Part shown: positions 34,518 through 42,106 of the stretch, one piece after another | Position numbering within the stretch: the first letter of the stretch is position 1 | How the letters are laid out: each line of letters starts with the position of its first letter | Source: UBA2185 sp964564625 | Lineage (GTDB): Bacteria > Desulfobacterota > Syntrophia > Syntrophales > UBA2185 | DNA: 64,000 nucleotides | Direction of reading: 5' to 3' | Assembly: GCA_964564625.1 (NCBI GenBank) | Contig: CAZMBE010000003.1 | Span: forward strand, 1 to 64,000 | The notes under the pieces: model-generated | What the model was told of the DNA's origin: nothing | What the model saw: the letters and a program-made list of their open reading frames with translations, nothing else | The model's database searches: none | Translations under genes and position numbers: made by a program

Positions 34518-36458
34518 CTATGTTGTACTAACTATTCTCACCGTTGTTTCAATTTCACCGACCTGTCCATCTCGATACTGAATTTTTGTTTTGACTTTCA
34601 CGTCACTCATACCTGAATACATCGCTTCAATGAGTTTGATATAGAGTCCGTAGATAAACCTCCTGCGAACTTTACCCGTTCTTGTTAATTCTTCATCATC
34701 AGCATCTAAAAGCTTGTAAAGTAATATAAACTTTTTGATTTTCATAAGATCCGGCAAATTAATATTTACTTTTTTAACTTCATTGAGAATGAGTTCTTCA
34801 ACCGCCGTCTGTTGTGAAAGGTCCAAATACGTTGTATATGGTATCATACGCTCTTCCGCCCAGTTCCCTACATTACCCATGTCGATATTGATTAATGCAG
34901 TAATATAAGGGCGTCCCTCACCGAACATTACTGCTTCTTTGATATAAGGACTAAATTTAAGACGTGTCTCTATAAAATCCGGTGAAAATGCGTCCCCGTC
35001 TTTCTTTTTAATAATATCACCTTTACGACCAATAATAATAAGATGACCATCTTTGTCTAAATATCCAGCGTCACCTGTTTTAAGCCATCCTCCGTTGAAA
35101 GCCGCTTCTGTCGCCTCAAAATCATTATAGTATCCGACAAAGTTCGCTGCACTGTGCACGAGGACTTCCTGATCATCCGCAATTCTAACTAAAGTCCCGG
35201 GCAAAGGCTTCCCCACTGATTCCAACTTGACTTCCCTGTCAGGTTGGACCTGGAATATACCGCCGGCTTCTGTAAGACCATAGCACTGTTTAAGATTTAA
35301 TCCAATGGCGCGAAAAAAATGAATAACATCGGGACTTATGGGATGTCCACCTGTGAAGGCGCTTTGAAAACCGGCACATCCAACACGATCAAGCAAGGGT
35401 TGATAAATGATACGTGAAGCAATACGATGAATTAACTGTAAATAACCCGGGATAGATTCTTTTCTATATTGTAGATCTACCACCTTCTTCCCGATTTTAA
35501 TGGAAACGTCAAAGAGGCTACGCTTGATAAAACCGGCATCGTCCATTTTCACCATAATACTTGAAGCAAGATCTTCCCAAAATCTAGATGATGTTATTAT
35601 ACATGAGGGCCCGATTTCGCGAAAGTCTTCCGTGACAGTTTCCGGCATCTCAGGAAAATTCATTATCATCCCGCCTACAAGCGCGACCCCAACGCCCCAC
35701 ATTTGATCTACAATCCATGCAGGGGGTGATAGTGAAACCCAGTTTCCTCTGTATGCCGTAGGTAAGATTTCTACCCACTTTCTTGCCATTTCTGTAATGT
35801 TACGGTGAGACAGCATAGCGAGTTTGGAGATGCCTGTCGTACCGGAAGTTTGAATCATTATAGCTACATTATCACGTCTGCCCTTTTGCAACTCTGAAAT
35901 AAAAACATCTGGTTTCTCAAGATCTAGCTTTTCCCCGAGTTCCAAAAGATCGGAAAAACTCAGAAGCCAGGGATTATCTTTATATGTCCTCATCCCCGTA
36001 GGATCAATGTAAATGACGTGACGAATGTGCATTAATTTCTCACGGATTTCAAGAAGTTTATCAACTTGTTCCTGATCCTGAGCAATTACATAGGAGGCTT
36101 TAATGCGACTGAGGGAATGATATAGTTCTTCCGCAACTGAAGAGGTAAACAAATTGAGTGATATACCGCCAATCGATTGACATCCTATTTCACTAAAGAG
36201 CCATTCCGATACATTGTTTGTGATAATGCCAATATTTTCTCCCCTTTTCAGTCCTACGGCGTGGAGGCCAAGTCCTACTTGCTTCACGTAACGATAGTAA
36301 TCCCGCCAGCTATATCTCTGCCATATGCCGTATGCTTTTTCTCGAATCGCAATCTCCCCATTTCCATATCTCTCCGCCTGCTTCATTAAAATTTGAGGCA
36401 ATGTATATTGTGTTAAAGACGATATGATCTCATCACTTGACATGGAATGAAGCACCAC
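34518..36458 (-). CDS. Long-chain-type acyl-CoA synthetase (AMP-forming)
   Basis: The 646-residue enzyme has all the core motifs of the adenylate-forming family. The P-loop IQTSGTTGISKLAMLSHRN lies near 205, YGLTEAGG near 395, LKTGDAGYLDKDG near 470 and IIGRKGDIIKKKDG near 490. A C-terminal Lys in RTGKVRRR lies near 605. It activates a carboxylic acid to its CoA ester. It sits between livG and livH with gaps of nine and eight bases, which implies that the imported substrate is activated at once. The start is GTG at 36458; an ATG five codons later is equally possible. Confidence 0.9.
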   Translation of the reverse strand: MVLHSMSSDEIISSLTQYTLPQILMKQAERYGNGEIAIREKAYGIWQRYSWRDYYRYVKQVGLGLHAVGLKRGENIGIITNNVSEWLFSEIGCQSIGGISLNLFTSSVAEELYHSLSRIKASYVIAQDQEQVDKLLEIREKLMHIRHVIYIDPTGMRTYKDNPWLLSFSDLLELGEKLDLEKPDVFISELQKGRRDNVAIMIQTSGTTGISKLAMLSHRNITEMARKWVEILPTAYRGNWVSLSPPAWIVDQMWGVGVALVGGMIMNFPEMPETVTEDFREIGPSCIITSSRFWEDLASSIMVKMDDAGFIKRSLFDVSIKIGKKVVDLQYRKESIPGYLQLIHRIASRIIYQPLLDRVGCAGFQSAFTGGHPISPDVIHFFRAIGLNLKQCYGLTEAGGIFQVQPDREVKLESVGKPLPGTLVRIADDQEVLVHSAANFVGYYNDFEATEAAFNGGWLKTGDAGYLDKDGHLIIIGRKGDIIKKKDGDAFSPDFIETRLKFSPYIKEAVMFGEGRPYITALINIDMGNVGNWAEERMIPYTTYLDLSQQTAVEELILNEVKKVNINLPDLMKIKKFILLYKLLDADDEELTRTGKVRRRFIYGLYIKLIEAMYSGMSDVKVKTKIQYRDGQVGEIETTVRIVSTT

Positions 36459-36467
36459 TTGATATTT

Positions 36468-37298
36468 TTATACTCTGGCTGTATCTCCAAGATACGCTTT
36501 AATAACCTCTATATTGTCCCTTACTTCATCGGGAGTGCCTTCCGCAAGTTTCTCTCCAAAATTGAGGACTACAATTCGTTTCGAAATACTCATCACTATA
36601 GACATATCATGTTCTACAAGAATCATTGTCTGACCCCAGGCCTGATTCATTTCAGTCAAAAAACGAACCATATCTTCTTTTTCTTCCAGGTTCATGCCTG
36701 CAAAAGGTTCATCTAAGATCAAGAGCGCGGGCTCCAGAGCAAGAGCACGACCAAGTTCCACTCTCTTCATCAGACCATACGGCAATGATCCAACCTTTTT
36801 TTTCCTGATTGCCTGAATTTCGAGAAAATCAATGAGTTCTTCTAGCACACATCGGTGACGTATTTCCTCTTCCCGTACCGAAGATAAAAAAAGGCTGGCT
36901 GAAGAAATTCTGTATTTACAATGATTATGCCTGGCAAGAAGTAAATTTGATAACACTGTCATACCCGGGAAAAGTTCAATGTTCTGAAAAGTTCTTCCAA
37001 TGCCTATCCGTACAAGGTGGTGTGGTGGAAAATTTGTTATATCCTTTCCGTTAAAAAAAATGCGCCCTTTTTGAGATTTATAGAAGCCGGTAATACAATT
37101 CAATAAACTTGTCTTACCGGCTCCGTTAGGTCCAATAATAGCAACCAGTTCCCCAGTATGCACAGAAACAGTAACGTCATTCAGCGCCTTTACACCACCA
37201 AAGTTCAAAGAAAGGTTCCTGACTTCAAGTTCGGCCACCTTCTTCTCATCCGAATTATTGTATTTAAATATACTCGGCTTTCCCCGATATGCCTTCAT
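36468..37298 (-). CDS. livG: Liv-type ABC transporter ATP-binding protein LivG
   Basis: The 276-residue ATPase has Walker A GPNGAGKTS near 56 and Walker B LLILDEPFAGMN near 195. The family insertion GRTFQNIELFPGMTVLSNLL lies between them. The signature motif is LPYGLMKRVELGRAL rather than LSGGQ, a known LivG variation. It has about 20 extra N-terminal residues before the usual start, and the ATG at 37298 has only a weak ribosome site, so a GTG near codon 21 may be the true start. It follows livK by ten bases. Confidence 0.92.
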   Translation of the reverse strand: MKAYRGKPSIFKYNNSDEKKVAELEVRNLSLNFGGVKALNDVTVSVHTGELVAIIGPNGAGKTSLLNCITGFYKSQKGRIFFNGKDITNFPPHHLVRIGIGRTFQNIELFPGMTVLSNLLLARHNHCKYRISSASLFLSSVREEEIRHRCVLEELIDFLEIQAIRKKKVGSLPYGLMKRVELGRALALEPALLILDEPFAGMNLEEKEDMVRFLTEMNQAWGQTMILVEHDMSIVMSISKRIVVLNFGEKLAEGTPDEVRDNIEVIKAYLGDTARV

Positions 37299-37308
37299 AA
37301 AGATGATA

Positions 37309-38514
37309 TTAATTCTTTAATGTGATTTTTTCTTTCAGTGGATTATAAAAATTTGTCAGTGGGGTAAATGACCCATCTTCTCCTACTTTTACAATTCTCG
37401 CCTTAAATGATCCTTCATGATCATTTGTGGTATATGTAATATTAGGAACAAGACCACCGAAATCTTCATTATTGAAAGATTCCAGAGCTTTGTTAATTGT
37501 CTCGTTGTTTATTTCCTTATATTGCTCATTGGCCCGGGTAAAAGCTCTTTCCATAATCATGCCGACGACTACGCCTTCCCAGTAGGAGGCATCAAACTTT
37601 TCCACTGTTTTGTACCGCTGCCACAATTCTTCCATAATTTTTATACCGGCACTTTTATCCACTGGCAAACCACCCGGAAACTGGATGCGTAGTCGATCTC
37701 TTATCAAGCCTTTACCAAGTTTAAAAAAATCAGGATCTGTTGATGTCCAAGTTCCTAAAAAAATGGGATTATAATTTATGCGGTCCGAACTTTTGAACGC
37801 GGTTATAATAGCCGCAGGAAGCATTTGCATTACCACATATTCCGCACCATTCTTCTGTAAACGTAATAATTCCGTAGTTAAATCAACAGTTTTTGGTGGA
37901 AACTCTTCAGTTGCAACGATATTGACATTAATTTTTTTTGCATATTCCTTGCAAGGCTTATGAATAGACCTGCCATATGCATTGTTATATGTCAGGAGAC
38001 CTACCTTAGGTGCGTCTTTCCTATTGTGGATGGTTCGTATATATTCGAGTATTGCATAACTATCCATCCGGTAGCTTCCAAAAGGCAAATACATATACCC
38101 TATGGGCGGTTCAAGGATTTCCCAGCTTGTTGAGTAATTTATGGTTGGTATCTTGTATTGCTGCACTATTGGTTTCGCTGCCAACCCTTCACCGGCACCC
38201 CAGGTCGCAATCATATCAACTTTGTCCTGAATAGCAAATTTTCTTACCGCTGCTTCAGCTTCCGGTACTTTGTATCCTGTATCAACAAGAATCATTTCAA
38301 TCTTTTTTCCTCCAACGCCTCCTTTGACTTCGTTTACGTACCGAAAATAATCCTGTTGGCCCTTGGCATGAAACTGCCCCCAGGTAGATGCCGGACCGGT
38401 CAAGTTTATTGCTGCCCCGACCTTTATTGTCTTAGGTTTTACATCCGAAGTACTGCACGAATAAAGTGCCATCACAAGAGCCGCTAAAATAATCCTTTGA
38501 CATGTTTTGTACAT
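37309..38514 (-). CDS. livK: Liv-type periplasmic substrate-binding lipoprotein
   Basis: The 401-residue protein starts with a lipoprotein signal ending at the lipobox LYSC (Cys about residue 20). The two-lobed type I binding fold follows, beginning IKVGAAINLTGPASTWG. It captures the substrate outside the membrane and delivers it to LivHM. The ligand cannot be named from sequence, but the operon's CoA ligases suggest a carboxylic acid or an amino-acid-derived acid. GGAGG stands five to six bases before the ATG. It is the first structural gene after a leader region with a strong promoter and tandem hairpins. Confidence 0.9.
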   Translation of the reverse strand: MYKTCQRIILAALVMALYSCSTSDVKPKTIKVGAAINLTGPASTWGQFHAKGQQDYFRYVNEVKGGVGGKKIEMILVDTGYKVPEAEAAVRKFAIQDKVDMIATWGAGEGLAAKPIVQQYKIPTINYSTSWEILEPPIGYMYLPFGSYRMDSYAILEYIRTIHNRKDAPKVGLLTYNNAYGRSIHKPCKEYAKKINVNIVATEEFPPKTVDLTTELLRLQKNGAEYVVMQMLPAAIITAFKSSDRINYNPIFLGTWTSTDPDFFKLGKGLIRDRLRIQFPGGLPVDKSAGIKIMEELWQRYKTVEKFDASYWEGVVVGMIMERAFTRANEQYKEINNETINKALESFNNEDFGGLVPNITYTTNDHEGSFKARIVKVGEDGSFTPLTNFYNPLKEKITLKN

Positions 38515-38534
38515 TTCACCCTCCTATGGAAAAT

Positions 38535-38563
38535 AAAAAAGGCCTTGGAAAATCCACGGCCTT
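38535..38563 (-). terminator. Intrinsic terminator between the leader frame and livK
   Basis: On the minus strand, AAGGCC (38563-38558) pairs with GGCCTT (38544-38539). TGG/CCA pairs inside after one mismatch, the loop is ATTTT, and T6 plus ATTT follow. It lies 5' of livK in the same direction, so full-length transcription requires readthrough. This supports attenuation of the operon. Confidence 0.7.
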
Positions 38564-38603
38564 AAAAAAAAGCCGTTAGCAGTTACAGGGTCCGCCTTCG
38601 GCT
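38564..38603 (-). terminator. Upstream terminator-like hairpin in the liv leader
   Basis: AGCCG (38603-38599) pairs with CGGCT (38575-38571), followed by a run of eight T. The stem is short and the 23-base loop is long, so it may need a different internal fold. A four-base GCTC at 38628-38625, at the leader stop codon, could compete for GAGC at 38604-38601. Confidence 0.4.
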
Positions 38604-38620
38604 CTATTTACTGTTTCAGG

Positions 38621-38701
38621 TCATGAGCGCAGCAGGCAGACCATACTAAAAACGCCAAAAAAAGCGAAAGATCTCTCTGCCTGTTTGCAATTCATGCACA
38701 T
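38621..38701 (-). CDS. Candidate Phe-rich leader peptide of the liv/CoA-ligase operon
   Basis: A 26-codon frame starts with ATG at 38701, five bases after GGAG, and ends TGA at 38621. Its middle reads SFAFFGVF, giving four Phe codons within seven positions (TTC, TTT, TTT, TTT), followed by Val and Leu codons. It begins about 30 bases after the predicted transcription start and ends just before two terminator-like hairpins. An 8-bp inverted repeat, CAGGCAGA (38683-38676) and TCTGCCTG (38640-38633), brackets the Phe codons. This is the plan of a ribosome-mediated attenuator. The antiterminator is not obvious, so the call is a hypothesis. Confidence 0.5.
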   Translation of the reverse strand: MCMNCKQAERSFAFFGVFSMVCLLRS

Positions 38702-38739
38702 ACTATCTCCACAATAATAAATCATTTTACATGAAGCGA

Positions 38740-38768
38740 CATATAAAACCAAACCTCAACAATGTCAA
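38740..38768 (-). promoter_or_regulatory. Sigma-70 promoter of the liv operon
   Basis: On the minus strand, TTGACA (38768-38763) is followed after exactly 17 bases by TATATG (38745-38740). The -35 is perfect and the -10 matches four of six. Transcription would start near 38733 and run through the leader frame. The gene upstream, pilR, ends at 38782, so the promoter lies just after it. Confidence 0.7.
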
Positions 38769-38781
38769 GAAAAAATTTTTC

Positions 38782-40152
38782 TTAATCTACACTTATGCCA
38801 AGTTTTTCAATCCTGTAACGCAGCGAATCAAAGCTTACCTGCAGAATTTCCGCGGCCCTTGTTTTAGATCCTTTCGCTTTTCTTAACGCTTTTTCTATTA
38901 AATGCTTTTCATATTTTGCTAATTCTTCATTCAAGTCAAAACCAGCCGTTGGTATATCAACATCATTGAATCTGTTCATCGCCTGCACAGTTCCCGCGAG
39001 AAAAAGATTTTCCGGCAAAACGATATTGGATGTTTCAAGAGCTACACTGCGTTCAATGATATTTTCAAGTTCTCTTACATTTCCTGGAAATGGGTATTCC
39101 ATTAAAAGTTCAAGGGCATAAGAAGATATTTTTTTAATTTCTTTACCAAATGCATGTGAATACTTTTCAATAAAATAGTTGGTTAAGACAGGAATATCTT
39201 CTTTCCGCTCTCTTAAAGGAGGAATATGAATTGGAATTACATTAAGACGAAAATGCAAGTCCTCACGGAATGAACCATCATTGACCTTTTCTGCAAGATT
39301 CTTATTTGTAGCCGAGATGATTCTGATATCGACCTTTTTATCTTCTGCCCCACCGACCCTTCTAAATGTTTTTTCCTGGACAACTCTTAGAAGTTTTACT
39401 TGAAGAAGTGACGGCAAGTCGCCTATTTCATCCAAAAATATTGTTCCTCCTCTCGCAACTTCAAAAAGTCCTGGTTTATCAACGTACGCTCCTGTAAATG
39501 CACCCTTCACATGACCGAATAATTCGCTCTCAAGCAGATTTTCCGGGACGCCTCCGCAGTTTATCACAACAAAAGGCATACTCTTCCTTGGGCTATTTTC
39601 ATGTATAGCTTTCGCAACAAGCTCTTTTCCCGTACCACTCTCGCCGAGAATAAGAACGTTTGTAGGCGTTTCCGCCACTTTTTTTATTATCGAATATACT
39701 TTCAGCATACCCTTGCTCTTCCCAATCATATTTCCAAATGATACATCATCCTCTATTTTTTTTATAAATAATGCATCGTCTCTCTTCACACCTTTTTTTT
39801 CAAGAGCACTGCTTATAATGGTTTTGATATCCTCTATATCGAAGCCTTTTTCGACATAATCATAGGCCCCTTCTTTCATGGCTGATACGGCAGTTTCAGG
39901 AGATGCATATGCCGTCATCAGAATCACCATCGTTTCCTGACAGATGTCTTTTAATTCTTTCAAAAATTCGATGCCGTCAATTTTAGGCATCTTCAGATCG
40001 GTAAGTATGAGATCATATTTTTCCTTTTTACAGCGGTTCAGAGCTTTATTTGCATCAGCTGCGCATGTTACCTCATATCCTTCTCTGCTTAACATGATTT
40101 CAAGCATATCCCTGATACCCTGATCATCGTCAACTACGAGAATCTTTGCCAT
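38782..40152 (-). CDS. Sigma-54-dependent response regulator, PilR/NtrC-like
   Basis: The 456-residue regulator has a receiver domain (phospho-acceptor Asp in LILTDLKMP near residue 53). The AAA+ domain carries GESGTGKE near 170, the sigma-54 contact loop GAFTGA near 232 and GGTIFLDEIGDLP near 245. The C-terminal Fis-type helix-turn-helix is GSKTRAAEILQVSFDSLRYRIEKLGI. It activates sigma-54 promoters when phosphorylated. The ATG at 40152 follows AAAGG by eight bases. It lies 44 bases after the kinase gene, and order and domain makeup fit PilS-PilR, the type IV pilus regulators, though no pil genes are in view. Confidence 0.88.
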   Translation of the reverse strand: MAKILVVDDDQGIRDMLEIMLSREGYEVTCAADANKALNRCKKEKYDLILTDLKMPKIDGIEFLKELKDICQETMVILMTAYASPETAVSAMKEGAYDYVEKGFDIEDIKTIISSALEKKGVKRDDALFIKKIEDDVSFGNMIGKSKGMLKVYSIIKKVAETPTNVLILGESGTGKELVAKAIHENSPRKSMPFVVINCGGVPENLLESELFGHVKGAFTGAYVDKPGLFEVARGGTIFLDEIGDLPSLLQVKLLRVVQEKTFRRVGGAEDKKVDIRIISATNKNLAEKVNDGSFREDLHFRLNVIPIHIPPLRERKEDIPVLTNYFIEKYSHAFGKEIKKISSYALELLMEYPFPGNVRELENIIERSVALETSNIVLPENLFLAGTVQAMNRFNDVDIPTAGFDLNEELAKYEKHLIEKALRKAKGSKTRAAEILQVSFDSLRYRIEKLGISVD

Positions 40153-40196
40153 TCGTTGCACCTTTAATAATAATTAAATTCAATATATCAATACCG

Positions 40197-41879
40197 TTAT
40201 TTATAAAAGGGAAAAACAACTACGCACGTTGTCCCTGACCCACCAACATTTTCAAAACGGATAGTTCCGCCGTATCCTTCTACAATTCGGTTTACAATGG
40301 CAAGACCGAGGCCTGTTCCTGACTCTTTGGTTGTGAAAAATGGTTCAAATATCATATCCATATTTTTTTCATCTATGCCATAGCCAGTATCACTTATCTT
40401 GAGTTCAAGATATTCACCCGTAGCATCACTGGATAAAATAATTTTCGTTTCAATAGTGAGAACTCCGCCATCATTCATCGCTTGAACAGCATTCAATATA
40501 AGGTTCCATAAGACTTCCTTCATTTCTGTCCTATTTGCCTGTATGCTTTCATTATCGGAAAGTGAAAGCGAAATCTCAATATTATCACTCCAATCCGGCA
40601 CTAATTTTATGGATTCGACAATATCTTCTATAACTTCTTTTATCACGACTGCTTCCTTCTTTCCCGGTGACGGTCTTGCGAGTAAAAGAAAATCCTTTAT
40701 AATATTATCAAGTTGTTCCTTTCCTCTGAGTATAATTTGCATAAGCCGTTCGTCCACCGGATTTAAGTTGAGATCCTTCTTTAAGATTTGAATTGATCCA
40801 CCAAGCGATGCCAGAGGATTTCTCATCTCATGGGCAAGGCCAGCAGCCATTTCACCAATGATTGCCAATCTGCGACTTTTTTCGAGGGATTTTTCCATTT
40901 TTATTATTGATGTCAAATTCTGAAATATTACTATATTTCCGATTCTTTTCCCTTTATGATCTTTAAGGTTTGATACAGAACAGCCCAAAATAAGTTTCCT
41001 GTCATCTTTGCCTGTAAATTCCATGTTGTATCTGTTTCTGGTAGAACTTTTATGATCCTCTTTTGTAATCTTTTCTTGTATCTCCCTAAATGGAGGAAAT
41101 AATTCTAGAATATTTCTATTATCTATTTCGGCGAAGCTGAATCCTGTGATTTCCTCTGCAGCTCTGTTAAAAGATTTGATCATCCCTCGAAGGTTGATAG
41201 TCATAATACCCGTGTCAACAGATTCAATAATGCTCCTGTGTAATAACCCAAGCTGATCAAAAGCGGTTTCCTTCTCTGCAAGCAGTATCCTGGCCTTTTT
41301 TTCCTGCTCTACGACAAAGCTGGCAAGAAAAACAATTATATAAAAAGACAGAACGTGAATAGCGATTTGTGAAAATACATATGCCCCTCCTAAATCGTGT
41401 TTATAGAAAGTTGTCGAATATGTGGGATGAATAATGCGGTAATATTCCAAATCCATCAAAAGACCATAGAGAATGCTCGAAAAAGTGGCGATTATCAATC
41501 CACCTCTCTTTTCAAGAAACAAAACCGCATATATGATAACCAAAGGATACAAGACTGAATAAATACTGCTCACTCCACCTGTTGCATAGACAAGTCCCGT
41601 TATTAACATCACATCGAAAAAAGACTGAATGTAAATGTTTATTTTAGGGTTTTTTATGAATCTAAACTTATGAATACACAGATAAAGTATCGAGAGGGCA
41701 TAGGTAACCGTGAATATGATATATAATTGTGTGAGTGATATCTCCGGAAAGAAATCCGTTTTTTGAAGTTTGATAAATGTTGTAAAGCTGAAAAGAATGG
41801 TGACAAGGACAACCCTCCATAGCATCAGCCATCGAATTCGCTTATCAATGATCCTTTCTTGTAACAATGTATCATTCAT
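40197..41879 (-). CDS. Membrane sensor histidine kinase, PilS/NtrB-like
   Basis: The 560-residue kinase has about six membrane helices in the first 205 residues, then a PAS domain at about 215-320 (SVDTGIMTINLRGMIKSFN). The HisKA domain follows, with the phospho-His in LAHEMRNPLASLGGSI near 348. The ATPase domain carries NLILNAVQAMNDGG, DTGYGIDEKN and GTGLGLAIV. This layout is that of PilS. The ATG at 41879 starts a typical N-terminus; a GTG at 41927 would add 16 residues. It should phosphorylate the regulator encoded next to it. Confidence 0.88.
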   Translation of the reverse strand: MNDTLLQERIIDKRIRWLMLWRVVLVTILFSFTTFIKLQKTDFFPEISLTQLYIIFTVTYALSILYLCIHKFRFIKNPKINIYIQSFFDVMLITGLVYATGGVSSIYSVLYPLVIIYAVLFLEKRGGLIIATFSSILYGLLMDLEYYRIIHPTYSTTFYKHDLGGAYVFSQIAIHVLSFYIIVFLASFVVEQEKKARILLAEKETAFDQLGLLHRSIIESVDTGIMTINLRGMIKSFNRAAEEITGFSFAEIDNRNILELFPPFREIQEKITKEDHKSSTRNRYNMEFTGKDDRKLILGCSVSNLKDHKGKRIGNIVIFQNLTSIIKMEKSLEKSRRLAIIGEMAAGLAHEMRNPLASLGGSIQILKKDLNLNPVDERLMQIILRGKEQLDNIIKDFLLLARPSPGKKEAVVIKEVIEDIVESIKLVPDWSDNIEISLSLSDNESIQANRTEMKEVLWNLILNAVQAMNDGGVLTIETKIILSSDATGEYLELKISDTGYGIDEKNMDMIFEPFFTTKESGTGLGLAIVNRIVEGYGGTIRFENVGGSGTTCVVVFPFYK

Positions 41880-42024
41880 GTCGCAACAAAACTGCAAGTG
41901 GAAGTCAAATGCCAATAAGCGCAGCACGTTGTGCGCTGTTTCAAAAATTTTCAGTATTTTATAACAAACAAATAATTTAATCTAACACATTTAATATTTT
42001 TGATTAGCGTTTAAACATCTCTCG

Positions 42025-42043
42025 ACATATACGTTATATATGT
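42025..42043. repeat. Operator-like palindrome upstream of comEC
   Basis: ACATATA at 42025-42031 and TATATGT at 42037-42043 form perfect 7-bp arms around CGTTA. It sits between the divergent pilS and comEC genes and could bind a dimeric regulator. No protein is identified. Confidence 0.35.
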
Positions 42044-42074
42044 TAAGAATTGAATCTGAGTCATTGTAGATTAA

Positions 42075-42105
42075 AATTCCAGATTATAATTCCAGATTAT
42101 AATTC
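42075..42105 (+). repeat. 13-bp tandem repeat directly before comEC
   Basis: The unit AATTCCAGATTAT occurs twice in tandem (42075-42087 and 42088-42100) and a third partial copy AATTC ends two bases before the ATG. It occupies the place of the ribosome-binding site, where no purine-rich site is seen. Slippage here could change expression. Confidence 0.6.
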
Positions 42106-42106
42106 T

